A stretch of 64,000 nt of DNA from Pocillopora verrucosa (GCF_036669915.1 NC_089312.1:24436404-24500403), one strand, 5' to 3'; counted from the first letter of the stretch, positions 50,693-62,299 are shown. Translations and numbers: made by a program. Notes: generated from the letters alone by a model not told the origin.

Positions 50693-52011
50693 GGCCATTT
50701 CCAACCTTGATGCAACGCGCGCCGCGGCCCACGAAATTCCCAGATCGTTGATAACCTTCTAAAATCGTCTTTCTCAAGAGCCATCCAGGACATATAGTCA
50801 ACTGTGTTACGGTAAATACATTTGGCGTTCGTCATTTTACAGTTTCCTTGCAGTATTTTGAATTTTGTCTGGAAGAATCCGAAGAAAATTTTTTTTAAAG
50901 TGTCACGCTTGGATCTCTTCGTACTTACTATGTGAACAGAGTCGGCGAAAAGGACAACGTTCAAATTTTTTCACTTTCTAGAAGCACTTGAGGATTCTAA
51001 ATCAAGATAAAATATTTCCAATAGAAATTAATATTTTTTAAAGAGAAATATGGAAAAATGTTAGACTGCCCGGTGAAAATTTCCTTAGTGTCACGCTTGA
51101 ATCTCTTCGCACTCTGTGCATAAGGGTCAGCGAAACGGACAACGCTGGAATTTTTTCACTTTCTAGAAGCACTTGAGGATTGTAAATGAAGGTAGAATAT
51201 TTTCCAACGAAAAATTGGTATATTTCAAAGAGAAATATGGAGTTATTTGAGGACCGTGTCCAGCCGTGTCATTGAAAAGTTTTTAAGTGTCAAGTGCTTG
51301 GATGGCTTCGTACTCTGTATACAGGGTCAGCGAAAAACGTCAAGTTCGAAATTTTGGACCGCCTGGAAGCGCTTGAGGATTGTAAAAAAAGGTAGAACAT
51401 TTTCGTATAAATATTTTTTGGATTTCGAAGAGAAATATGGAAAAATACCGGACTGCCGGACGTTTAATTATTTTAAGTTTAGTCACTTCACTGCGGGAAC
51501 GTCAACGACAATGACAGTTTGCGTTACAATTCTTATTTGCTGCTTTGCATGGACAACAACCTCGACCACTCTTTCGAGCGCAAGTTGCTCTCCACGGGTC
51601 GGAAACTTCAGCTGACCCTTGGTCCTATTTAACAAGGATGGCAAACTTCAATTAAAAAACAACTGATGAATGAATGAAAACGTGGTGGATCAACATTTTC
51701 ACCTTCTTCGAAATGCTCGCAAGGATTTTCGCGTCCCTCTTTAGCAATAACCGATCCATAAGGGTTTACTGCCTCGGAAAATCGACAAAATCAATGGATT
51801 CATCTAATAACATACTGGATTAAAACGTATAGAACTGTTTTAAAAAGAATTATTTAAATAAACTCTTTAAAAATTCAGCGGAGAAAACGCAGAAGGTATT
51901 TTGAGACGTGACAAGTAAAGTTAACTGACCGATCAGAGGCGCTATTTAAACAAAAGTGGTGGTTCAAAACAAAAACAAACGACCGCGTTGCATCAAGGTT
52001 GGAAATGGGCC
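50693..52011. mobile_element. 1.3-kb DNA transposon with ~28-bp TIRs and TTTAAA target duplication
   Basis: Left end GGCCATTTCCAACCTTGATG and right end CATCAAGGTTGGAAATGGGCC are inverted repeats differing by one base, continuing to CAACGCG/CGCGTTG. TTTAAA is duplicated at 50687-50692 and 52012-52017 and occurs once at the empty site 43380-43385 in the left duplicate unit. Inside are three imperfect direct repeats of about 190 bp (starting near 50900, 51088 and 51287), each with a GTGTCA..GCTTGGAT segment and an AGCACTTGAGGATT segment. Frames 50605-50964 and 51247-51615 show no transposase motif, so it is non-autonomous. Confidence 0.85.
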
Positions 52012-53409
52012 TTTAAAGACATTACAAATTATTCCATATTTATTGCAAGTCAGAAGGTTGTATTTCAATCTTAAACAAAAAAAAATTTCATTAAGTTTGC
52101 CACACCCTGGCTCTATTCCATCAAGTCACTACTATGATCAAACCTCAAGTTAACTTAATTAGGGTGGTGTTTTACTTATCATTCCTTTGGTTTGTTTATA
52201 ACTTTTTTAGATTGTTTGGGAACTACGAGAAGCAGTATTATAGACGTTTCCCACGTCTTTTCTATGTACGCTTAAGCACATGTCACTGCTTACCAATCTT
52301 TAACTTAGAACGATGTGACTACCCTTGAATAAATGCATCATGTTTCTTTGTTCTTCTTTCCATAAGTCGATATCGTATTCTACGCTTGTTTGCGACCATG
52401 ATGTTCTGTCATTAACATGTGGCCGATTAATGCGGATACCAGGTAGCTGTTTATGGGAAACTGTAGAAACAGCTTTTTTACAACCTGACCAATTAATTAT
52501 TACTAAAGGTTACAGGACGAGGTCAAGAATTCATGATTTAATTCAGGAAATTTGACACAGTTTCTCATTCAAACAGATTCTCCTAAGAGGTAAGTTATGC
52601 TTTTCGCCTTTGGCATCAGTGCGATTGCATATAGTCCATATATTTCATATTTCAACGTTTGAGTTATATATTTACAGATACCATCTGACACATTTTTGGA
52701 TGAATGTTAATTTCTTTGGAATTTTTTTTTATTATTTTATTTGCAGTTATAGTTCTAATTGAACTCACATAATACTATGGGAAAAACTAACTTATCGTTA
52801 GAAAATTCACTACTCATTTTTTTCTGAACCTTTCACACTTCAATTTTATCGAATGCGTATTAAATTCGAACATATTATGTAGAAAACGTTTAGTTTTTGT
52901 CCGTTTTTATTTTCATACGATAAAGATCCTTATGCACTAAGGAGCAAGAACATCTAGACTGAAGCAAATCACAAAAGTGTCATGATATACACTATAGACT
53001 AACGTGTCCGCCTGACAAATACTGGTACAGCCCAGGCTTAACTGCGTGTTGTGCGGCAAGATCAATGATAATTAAATACGTCCAAGAATAATTTCTCATT
53101 TGGTTTATCAGTGGTTAGTGTGTTAGGTATACCAGGAATGAGGGTTATCTTACAGAAACGAAGGGAATGAATCACAAAAGATTACTTGCTCCTTCGATTT
53201 GACCATAAATGTTTTCTCTATCAATAAGTTATTGTCTAGCAAAAGTGTTCATAGTGTATCGTGTGTGTAAAGGAACGAGTCAGCTTTTCAAAGGAAGCCA
53301 ATAGTCTTTCAGTCAGTCTGTTGTCATGTTAGGTGATTGCAAAAAAAAAATGATTGTTCTTCAAATTGACTTTAAACTAATATAAAGCCAATCGCATTGC
53401 AGAGTTACA

Positions 53410-56400
53410 ATGACAATCAAGTTATTTTTTGTGATACTCTTGCTCTTCGGAGCCGTCCATGTGAAAAGTGCCTTTGGTGAATCTGGCCTCGATCTTGAAG
53501 GTAAGGTGCCACTTCCGTTACCCCGTCGGAATGAAAAGTACTCTACACTTTTCTTTGCTACCCTAGCTTCCAACTAAGCTGACAGCAAGGTTTATGTTGG
53601 TAATGACGATATCTCTCGATTAGGAAACATGCCACGTTGTTTTAAATCCAAATTCAATTTAATTACCAGCTATCCCATGAGAACCCTACAAGAAACCACC
53701 TGCCTTGATGTATTTCTGATTATTGGTTTACTTTTCTCGGTATGTAGAGATAAATCCTGACCAGACAGTAGTTGGAAGCGCTGAGGAAGAGAGTGAAGAC
53801 GCAGATGAAGACACAGAGCCGGTTTTGATTGATGAAAACCAACTAGGTACAGGTAAAGTTACATAATGATCACAAGAAAATTGATACGAAAGGTTACAGC
53901 TTTCTTTGTTCCCCTTCATTCCTTCTACATTGTATTTCTCAGCATAAAAACAAAGACCATTGCTGAAATTTATAATAACTATAGAAAGATGTCCACTTGT
54001 TGGCTGATGGCGTTACTTCCAACATCATTGCATGTTCATGAGCCGTAAGCATTTAAAGTCTCTCTAATTCGGCTGCTCGGGGAGTAAAACTACTTCGCTA
54101 TTCAATCTTACGTTGATGAACCAACACTCCCCTTTTCCAATTTTGACCTGACAAAGAGCCACCCAGTGTTTGTTTAACCGGTAAATGCCATTTTCTTGAA
54201 AAAGAGCGGAGAAACTACGAGCGCCCTGATTGGTCAAAAACCTGCGCAAAAAATTTGCTCAACTGACCACTCAGTTAAACTGCATTTCAAACACAACACT
54301 TGATTTATGTTGGCCAAATAAAATTGTTCTCGTTGTTTTTTTGGCGTTCAAAGCATCCTCTTCATCTCCTGATAACTAATGGCCATCAATGAAATGATTA
54401 ATATTTGGGATTTTTTTCCCGTGTGGCGCCATTTCTCAAGGCATTCGTTGTGTCTAAGGTACGTTTTAAACTGGCATAATTTACTACTTGCGTCAATGCA
54501 TATGTTTTGTAACCCTCCCTAGGAGGGATCCCCATTCTACTGTAGCTGTTACTATAACTGTAAATTCTCTTTTTAAAGATCTTGAACAGTATGAAAACGA
54601 AACCAACGACTTAGAAGCTGAGTCTGGTGAGGAAGTGGAAGAAACGTCAGATGTTTTAGGTGAGGAAATTACAATTCTGATCGAAAGGAATTTCTTACAC
54701 ACTTAAAAGTATCACTAACCAATAACCAAGTCCCATACATATACATGTCATTTAATTATTCGTCGATGACAAATCTAATGAATTATAGCCAGCGTTATTA
54801 ACTTCCCAAAGACAGACCCATCCAAAAACAATCGGTGTAAGTGTGCTGAGTTTTGTTCATCTTTTTTCATGGAAACAACTCTTCAAAGTAAAACTCTAAA
54901 TAAAAACAACTGAATATTCAAAAACACAAATTATTTTTTTCCTGGAGCTGCATAAGGGTTCTTTATGCAGTCATCGCACAGATTTTCAACAAGAATGCTG
55001 TTTTTTTCACACTAAGCGGAATAATATAGTTTCCCCTGTATTACCCCCTTAAACTGTTGATTTCGTCCTCCACTTTGGAGAAGCGTATATTGCTATTGAT
55101 TAGAAACAAGATATCCACTGGCAATCTTATATCTTTACCCAACCTCCCCCCCCCCTCTCCTATGAAAAACGTTTTTTTTTTCTTTTTTGAAAAACCAAAA
55201 AAAAACAAATTAATAAAACCTTGAGACTGAGATGAAGTAGAATTTTGAGATCACAAACAAAGGACACACCATGAGCTGAAGGTCAGTTAAGATAGTTTCA
55301 ATTTCGCTCATTTGCCGCTAAGTCCTGAAGCTCTTTGACGCGCTGTAAAATTATGAAAGAATCCTTTTCCGTAATGCCAAAACTTGGTGCGAATTGGTTT
55401 TTCCAGTCATCAGAGTAAGTTGCACAAGTAAGTGACATACATAATATTCTTATTTGCTTTCTTCACTTTTTTCTACTCGATAAAATATTATACCAAGTCA
55501 AGAGGAGAAAAGGAAAAGGTCCTAGAGGTGGGAAACGTCCTAAAGGTGGAAAACGTCCTAGGGGTGGAAAACATACTAAAGTTGGAAAACGTCCTAAAGG
55601 TGATAAACGTCCTAAAGGTGGAAAACGTCCTAGAGGTGATAAACGTCCTAAAGGCGGAAAACGTCCAAAAGGTGATAAACGTCCTAAAGGTGGAAAACGT
55701 CCTAAAGGTGATAAACGTCCTAAAGGTGGAAAACGTCCTAGAGGTGGAAAACGTCCTAAAGGTGGAAAAGGTCCTAGAGGTGGAAAACGTCCTAATGGTG
55801 GAAAACGTCCTAAAGGTGAAAAACGTCCTAGAGGTGGAAAACGTCCTAGGGGTGGAAAACATACTAGGGTTGGAAAACGTCCTGGAGGTGGAAAACGTCC
55901 TGGAGGTGGAAAACGTCCTAGGGGTGGAAAATATACTAGGGTTGGAAAACATCTTAGACGTGGGAAACGTCCTCGATTTGGATTACGTCCTCGATATGGA
56001 GATTTGCACATCATGGACAAAGTGGACAAGTAAATGAATTATACAATGTTGTTTTTATTACTTTGTTTGGTTTTTCTTCTCTTTATCAAACGTATATGTT
56101 TCTTTTTTTATCTTTCCGTTTGCTCGTTCACCCTGCTGCAAGGGCTTTTGGCTGAGGTTGGTCAGTTGAAATCTCCGCGGTGTGAAAAAATATGATTCAT
56201 TCCGTTTGACTATGGTCAGTTTGAAACTCTATTTGCATATTTGGACTTGGTGTCGATGGAACAATATTTAGTTTAGGGTCGTGACTAATTTAGGAGTACA
56301 ATAGTCTGGCTTTACTTCCTCCTGCAATTGTTCTTACAATCCGTGCCGTTCTCTCAACCAATCACCATGGCTATCAATGTTTACCTACTCTAATGACCCC

Positions 56401-57520
56401 TTAAATGTATGTCATATGATTCACCATTGGCCCTTTGTGGCATCTTTTATTGTATGAACAGAACTTCACATAACTTATATAGAACTTATTGTGTGAATAA
56501 AACTTCCCTACCAAGCTAAAGAATTTACCATCGTTCTAATGATTAGAATGATGTTACATTCTTTAGCTCGTTAAGGAAATAGAGAAAGAAGTTATTTCGT
56601 CTTGCCACGGGCGTGGGACAAAAAATTCTGAGTCCTCATGAAAAGTCGAATTTCAGACCTCCGAGTCCGCTAACCGATGCTCTTTCAATGAGCCATAGAG
56701 ATTCTATGGTAAGCTTCATCGTTTCGAACAAATTCTCGAAACTTTTTATCCTAACAATGATGCATGACACGGTTTTGGTTTTGTAGCACTCAGTAGAAAG
56801 ACACACCGAAAGACATGAAACCATCTATTTTGTTTTTCAGTTGTTGCCGCATCCGCAATATCTGCCTCAGTAAACATATGAAGTCCAAGTATTGCCCCTT
56901 CAGAAAACTTGGAGCACTGTTTGACATGTCTTACGCAGTAAGATTGACTAAGAAAGGAGGCAAAGAAAATTTCAAATGCGGTAAGCTCAAAACTCTTAAC
57001 CAGGATGGCTAATTATATAACCAACCAGCTCTATTGAATGGTGACTTGAAAGAGAAAGAGACTAGGCAGCAATCTTACAAATATATAATGATGTATTCAC
57101 TAATTCACTATCAGGCTTCAGCAGAAACGTTTTTTGCAAAATGGCCAAACGTCAAAAACGAGACTCTTATGGCGCACTTATTACAAAGGCGTTGATTGCG
57201 GCTTCCATTGCAAATTGAAAAGATTAAAGGCCCGAAGATGTAATTTGAAAAAGTTTACAATTCTTCATTAAATATTTCGTTGTTTGTTATGTCATCGTCA
57301 TTATAATAAGCATTGTAATTGCTACCGTCATCAATACTTTTTGATTCTTTCAGAGCCTGTCAGAAGCCGCTGTCGTTACGAACTGTGCAAGTGTAATACT
57401 AAAGCCGTCAATTGCTTCATGAGGAACAAATATTATCCAGAATACGCGGAGAATGACCCCAAAATTTGTGATTCACGTGGCGAACTGCGCTTTCGTAAGA
57501 AGAATAAGATGCGGTCTTAA
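53410..57520 (+). CDS. Secreted PLA2-fold protein, paralogue 2, with basic hexapeptide repeat domain
   Basis: Proposed exons: 53410-53500, 53748-53852, 54579-54659, 55498-56029 (start uncertain), 56841-56980 and 57354-57520, total 1116 nt, 371 residues. Exons 1, 2, 3, 5 and 6 match paralogue 1, with the same lost residues (CCRIRNIC, CKCNTKAVNCF) and a longer Lys/Arg-rich C-terminus. The old acceptor of exon 4, the first PLA2 helix and the YGCHC loop are deleted. In their place is about 460 bp of 18-bp repeats read as K/R-G-G/D-K-R-P. The first AG after the remaining pyrimidine tract (55496-55497) gives the phase needed to join exon 3 to the repeat frame, and the frame stays open to the retained GTAAAT donor. 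The product would be an acidic N-terminal part, a ~155-residue strongly basic repeat and a Cys-rich PLA2-derived tail. If this acceptor is not used the gene is broken. Confidence 0.6.
55518..55975 (+). repeat. 18-bp coding tandem repeat (about 25-26 units)
   Basis: The unit is close to GGTGGAAAACGTCCTAAA, with variants in which GGA is GAT or CGTCCT is CATACT. In the gene frame each unit encodes GGKRPK or GDKRPK. The single unit in paralogue 1 (within KGPRGGKRPR, near 47951-47985) is the likely seed. The period is a multiple of three and all six frames happen to lack stops across it, which creates long spurious frames on both strands. Confidence 0.92.
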
Positions 57521-57567
57521 ATGATTCCAGTTTCCAAACTTATTCATGACTGTGTACAACAAAATTG

Positions 57568-57573
57568 AATAAA
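57568..57573 (+). terminator. Poly(A) signal of PLA2-fold paralogue 2
   Basis: AATAAA 48 bases after the stop, in the same context as the signal of paralogue 1. Confidence 0.6.
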
Positions 57574-59693
57574 GGGTTAAAATGTGGAAGTGGCGTTCAA
57601 ATATATTTATGTATCAATAGATGCATGGTTAGTTATGGCATTCATTGAATATGCTAACGCTGTGATTTATGATGAGCATAAGAAAGTTAGCTGGTACTAT
57701 TTCTCTGATTTTGTCAATTATTAACAGATGACAATAATTTTTTTTTTAGGGAAAATTGTTAGGAGGTCTTAATCGGCGATTAAAAATACAACTGTTTGAA
57801 CGTTTTGGTAGGGACTTTCCCAATGATTCTCAGAGTAAGGTAGTACGCTAAATAACTCTTGAGCGAAGAAATGAAAAAGCCTTTAATCAAAAGCTTGATG
57901 ACCAAGCAAAAGAAGTTAAGAAGTTACCGTCGCCCTGTTGCTTTTCATTTTTCAGCGAAATTAGTTGATTGTCACCTTTCTGTACAATTCCTGTCTTTTT
58001 TGCATCCTGATGACAAACAAGTAGTATTCTTATTTAGCGATACCAATTGCATTAATGCTAAAAAGGCAGTTTTATCTGAGACAAACACGTACGCTGCAGC
58101 CTCTAGGAAGATTTATTTTGACGTTCGATGAATGAGCCATTTGTCAGGTGCATGATGAAAAAAGGTGACTGATGATCGAGAAGCGGACCTGTTCAAGGGA
58201 AGACCCTTTTCACAAATTTTTTTGGCTGTCAAGTGCTGCCCTTCAAATACCTTTCAACCTGGTTAACTGAACAATCAGAGAAAATTGTCATAAACAAGTG
58301 AAAATCAAAAGAAGACTAGAAAAGTAAATTTCAAGATTCCTCCTAGTTGATAATTTGGTAATCAAGTAATCATTAAAAGTTAATTGGGGGAATAATCTAA
58401 TGAGTGAAAACTTTTTCACCTTTTGAAGAAGAACGCAGCAGTTCGCAGGCAGTAAGTTTCTTTAGTTAGGTATGTTCCTATACTTAGCTTTTCTATCTCT
58501 TTAACCTTTCAGCTGTTAGCTTGTTTCGAATTGGTTACGTGATAATTCCTTAAATTCCTCTGTCACATAGAATAACTGGGAGAAGACAAAAAACAGAAAA
58601 AGAAATCTATGATAAAGGTTAGAGCCTCCTCATCCCTCCTCAAGCTCCCTATTTGTGAATGTCACCCTACAAATGAATATGCCAATAGTCTTGCTCATTA
58701 TACCGAGGCTGTCACGAATACCTAAAAATATAATCTTTTAATCCATTTCTTAATTACTGTCGCAGTAATTCTTTGTCATAAGAGAATATCTGCTGCTAAG
58801 TTTAGGATAAATGGGAGCTCTACTGAAATCCGAGCTTTGAAGTAACAGTAATCAAATTTTTCTTAGCATTTGATAAAGTTTTTTTTTTTCAAGCCCTCTT
58901 TTCAAGCCCTCGTTAATTTATTGATTACAAGTTATTTTGGGAAGAGGAACACCTGCTGGACTTGTTTAAACGTAAAGGTGTTCCTCTTTGTCTAAATGAC
59001 TCCCAAATAAAATTAGTCTTAATTGGGTTCCCTACTTGGGTGAGAATTTCTCCTAAATCTGACGTAGCGACCCACACTCATTGCGCTCTCTCTCTCTCTC
59101 TCTCTCTGTCTCTCCCTCCCTCTCTCTCTGAAGCAGTAACGTGACAAGGAGTTTATTCATAATTTGTCACCACCAAGCAATTAAATTCGCTGAGAGAGGC
59201 GAAATGCAACTTTAAAAATTCGGAATTCTCGGGCCAAAGATGCCGAGGAATGGTTTGATGTTTTGTTTAACACAAAAGAAAAAATTTTCAGCTTAAAATC
59301 GTAGATTTGCTCAATGCAGAATAAGGGGATTGAATTTAAGATAAGATGGCTAGGTAAAGAACTTACACCTTGGGTGCTACCAGTAACTGGAAAACGAAGC
59401 CAAAAAATGTTTCCGCTCTTATATATAATTTTTGAAATTGCTTTACTGGCTATCCATTTCTGAGTATTAGTTTGACACTTGAAATATGAGGTCATAAAAT
59501 TATGATCGATTTCATATGTACCACTTCTGAGACTTTTCCAAGCCTTGAATCTTTGTCAGCTTATTTTTCCTTAAGTCGTTTGGCTTATTGTTCCTCTCTG
59601 CCCGGCATATTTGTGATTGTTTCAAATATACCCATATAAATGAAACTTCACAAACGCAATTTTAATATTACGTTGCAGTGTCATCATGGTATC
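57574..59693. other. Intergenic with CT microsatellite
   Basis: Up to about 58325 this is the duplicate of the 3' flank of paralogue 1. Beyond that the sequence is unique. A (CT)n microsatellite with small interruptions occupies 59085-59129. Minus-strand frame 59181-59495 has no recognisable motif. No gene supported. Confidence 0.5.
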
Positions 59694-60000
59694 ATGATGT
59701 CAATTGCTTTGGGAGTCGTTGCTTTGCCGAATACCACTTCGATATCCGGCATCCAAGGTATGTATGTGATCACCTGATTTATGAGCAAATCTCTTTAACT
59801 TAACTCTATTCCCATCTCAAATTTATGTATAATCTGTGTTTTTTAAAAGATGAGGAAAGTGCAATTGCGACCAAGAGAGGTGGTATTTCCTTTGGCTTGA
59901 TGATTTTGCGCGTTATTAAAAGAAATCCCATTGATTTCAATGGTTATGGCTGCTGGTGTGGAATTGGTGGGAAAGGCAAACCCGAGGATGATTTGGACAG
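59694..60000 (+). CDS. Partial secreted phospholipase A2-type gene with canonical calcium loop
   Basis: Two exons are visible. Exon 1 (59694-59757) starts at a tandem ATGATG and encodes a short hydrophobic leader (SIALGVVALPNTTSISGIQ), ending in phase 1 at GTATGT. Exon 2 (59850-60000) begins at an AAAAG acceptor and is 151 nt, phase 1 to phase 2, the same as the minus-strand paralogue's exon. It encodes a first helix (GGISFGLMILRVI) and a textbook Ca2+ loop, GYGCWCGIGGKGKP, then DDLDR at the splice donor. The next exon should start with CC and carry His-Asp, but I found none before the next family member at 62988. A mobile repeat at 60381-61360 may have disrupted the gene. The leader looks short, and an ATG at 59686 is out of frame. 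It may therefore be a fragment. Family assignment is firm; activity cannot be judged. Confidence 0.62.
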
Positions 60001-60380
60001 GTGAAAATATACAGTTCTCTTTGTATAAGTAATGCTCATTGGTTTCAGTTTCTGGCGTGCGGCAAGTTGTTCATGTTACTATGGCAAAGTGAAAAAAAAT
60101 TCACTCTACATTTCATTTTGCACACACCAAAATGAGCTAAAAAAATTAACTCGATTATGTACTTTACACTCTGGTTTATCTACTCTTAAAAGCTCTTCCT
60201 TGATTAACTGAATGTTTGACATGATTAACAGTTTAACTATTCAAAGCTATGATTCATTTCATTGAAATATTAGTGGACGCTTTTATTGCCTCAGACAATT
60301 ATGCGGGCTATTTATAAAGACGAGCCGTGTTTTTCGATGTAGTTACGGACTTCTTTCTTGGATTACTCATATAATACTCA

Positions 60381-61360
60381 GGTCGCCTTAGGCCTACTCT
60401 GAGACCTTAATTCGCCTTAAGTCGCCCAGCTAAAGTCGCCTAAAGTTGCCTAAACTCACCTTAAGTCGCCCTAAGTTTCCTTAGGTTGCTATCGGTTACG
60501 CAATATCATAAGGATTCCACCCCCAATTGACCCTATCCACTCCAATCATAGTTTTCTGCAGCTAGAAAAGTAGTTGGAGAGACTGGAAAGGAAGCAGTTT
60601 TACAAAGGACCTTAGCATTTGGTTCTCAGTATGGTATTGGGGTGTTTTGTCTAACTGAGGTAGGAGAACAACAAATTGGTTGGGTCACTGAAAAGGACCC
60701 GTGCAATTTTGGATGTTGTTGGAAAGGCATGCGACTTGCCAAACTTTCATGCCAAAATTGACAGTGCAACTGCCAAAAATATGGGAGACAAGTTTACCAA
60801 GATAACAATTTTTTATAATTTGTGGAGCTTTGTGAAATATTTAATACACGTAAATAATCATGTTATTTTTAATCAATTATGTGGAAAATTTATGGACAGT
60901 TTCATCAAAATTGTGTCTAAAAAATTTATGGGACTATGTGTATATTTATGATAGGTTTGCTTGATGTTGGGCATATAACCCATGATGTTTTCCTGGCTAT
61001 TTATTTACTAGCTTTGACTGTATAATTTTACAATAACTGTTGTGGTAATTCTGTCTGAACATTTTTGCTAAATTGGTTTCCTGGCTATTTATTCACTAGC
61101 TTTGACTGTATAATTTAACAATAACTGTTGTGGTGATTCTGTCTGAACATTTTTAGCTAAATTGATTTGAAATCTGGATATTTTAGACTGTGGTGACTTA
61201 TGAGCATACCAAAGTAACCGAAAAGATTGTTGTGTTTATTGCAAGGGATTCTGTAGACATTTTTAAAGTTTATGGAGAGACTGTTGCTAACTTCGGTTTT
61301 ATCGCTTCAGTCAAGTAAAATCGCTTTAAGTCGCCTTAAATCGCCTAAAGTCGCAATATT
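60381..61360. repeat. Probable mobile element bounded by GTCGCCTTAA-type repeats
   Basis: Clusters of short imperfect direct repeats (GTCGCCTTAAGTCGCC and variants) lie at 60381-60490 and again at 61311-61360 in the same orientation. Between them is AT-rich sequence with a 91-codon frame (60676-60951) that I do not recognise. Clear inverted ends or a target duplication were not found, so element limits are approximate. Confidence 0.4.
60988..61165. repeat. Two-copy 89-bp tandem repeat
   Basis: TTTCCTGGCTATTTATTTAC begins at 60988 and recurs with few changes at 61077. The two units run to about 61165. Confidence 0.85.
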
Positions 61361-61761
61361 TTTTGGCCGATTACTTTACATATCACAACCAGCCCAGTCA
61401 TGAAGAAAACAAGTTGATAGTGATGAATCATTTGACTGGTCTCTATACTTTCCTTTCGCTTGTTGTTCGCATTTTGGGTTTTTCTTGCGCTGCAGTAGCT
61501 TTTCCCTTCGCGTAACGAAGATCTTTCCTCCATAAAATCTCGGCAATTTCGTTTTACTGGAAAGGATTAACGTATCAAGAAAAGCGGATCAGCTTAGATT
61601 ACAGCAAGCTTTGTTAAATTATGAACAATGACTGTATATAACTACTTTGGAGCAATGGCGGAAACAGCTTCAAAATACACGCGGGATTTTTCAAAATTTC
61701 CGATCATCATACGAGCGGCAGATTTATACCATCTTCAGTAAATTTAAACTGCTTGAAGCAG

Positions 61762-62076
61762 AAAAATTGTTCATTTGCCATTGGACGGTCTCATATAGTT
61801 AAGCTCAAAGCAATCTTTGGCTGTGGCCCGGCTCTATCTACACCCCGTTGAAAACAAAAAAATTATGAGTTACTGCACTTTTGCTTTAACTTTTGTTTCT
61901 ACCACTCAACTTAACACTTATATCTTCGCATCACGGCGTACTCCTCTCTATTTATGTCACAAAACATTTTAGAAATTAAAGATAATCCTTTTAATAAAAA
62001 CTTTACCGAAAGCTTCCTTAAAGATAGCTTTGAGCTTAACTATATGAGACCGTCCGATGGCAAATGAACAATTTTT
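61762..62076. repeat. Fold-back repeat with 57-bp arms
   Basis: Arms 61762-61818 and 62020-62076 are inverted copies of 57 bases with about two mismatches (for example GACGGTCTCATATAGTTAAG against CTTAACTATATGAGACCGTC). About 200 bases of AT-rich spacer lie between. It looks like a MITE or the ends of a small element, but no flanking duplication could be fixed. The frame 62036-62239 overlaps one arm and is not proposed as a gene. Confidence 0.8.
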
Positions 62077-62299
62077 CTTTCGGGCTTCTTTTTCTATCAT
62101 AGAGAATATGTTGTCGTAGGTCGTGGCCATGATGAAACGATGAAACGATGAAACGAGTTGGACCTGAAATTGATAATGAAACCAATCTTTTCATGATTCC
62201 TGTCCGACTTCGTCGTACGTACGCTTTCACATTGCACAAGGCGATGTTAAGCTGAAGACATGAACATAGCTCGAAAACAGCAAGTACAACATCACAAGG

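Larger units (their letters stand above)
50277..58325. repeat. Tandem segmental duplicate, right unit
   Basis: Partner of 42970-50263. It contains paralogue 2, the 1.3-kb transposon at 50693-52011 and the 18-bp repeat array. It lacks the fold-back element of the left unit and has a ~250-bp deletion across the acceptor of the old fourth exon. Confidence 0.8.

Noticed and set aside
55518..55975. CRISPR-like regular repeat
   Set aside because: Units are contiguous 18-mers without spacers, inside a eukaryotic gene; it is a coding minisatellite.
55432..56037. Long overlapping frames on both strands over the 18-bp repeats (VLKVENVLEV on +, GRFPPLGRFP and TFSTSRTFS on -)
   Set aside because: The 18-bp period keeps every frame open. 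Only the frame encoding KRPKGG matches the homologous segment in paralogue 1 and the flanking exon phases.
60676..60951. 91-codon frame, and TGTTGTTGGAAAGGCATGCG considered as a CC...His exon
   Set aside because: Lies inside repeat-bounded DNA. The Cys-Cys and His codons fall in different frames and no phase-2 acceptor precedes them.
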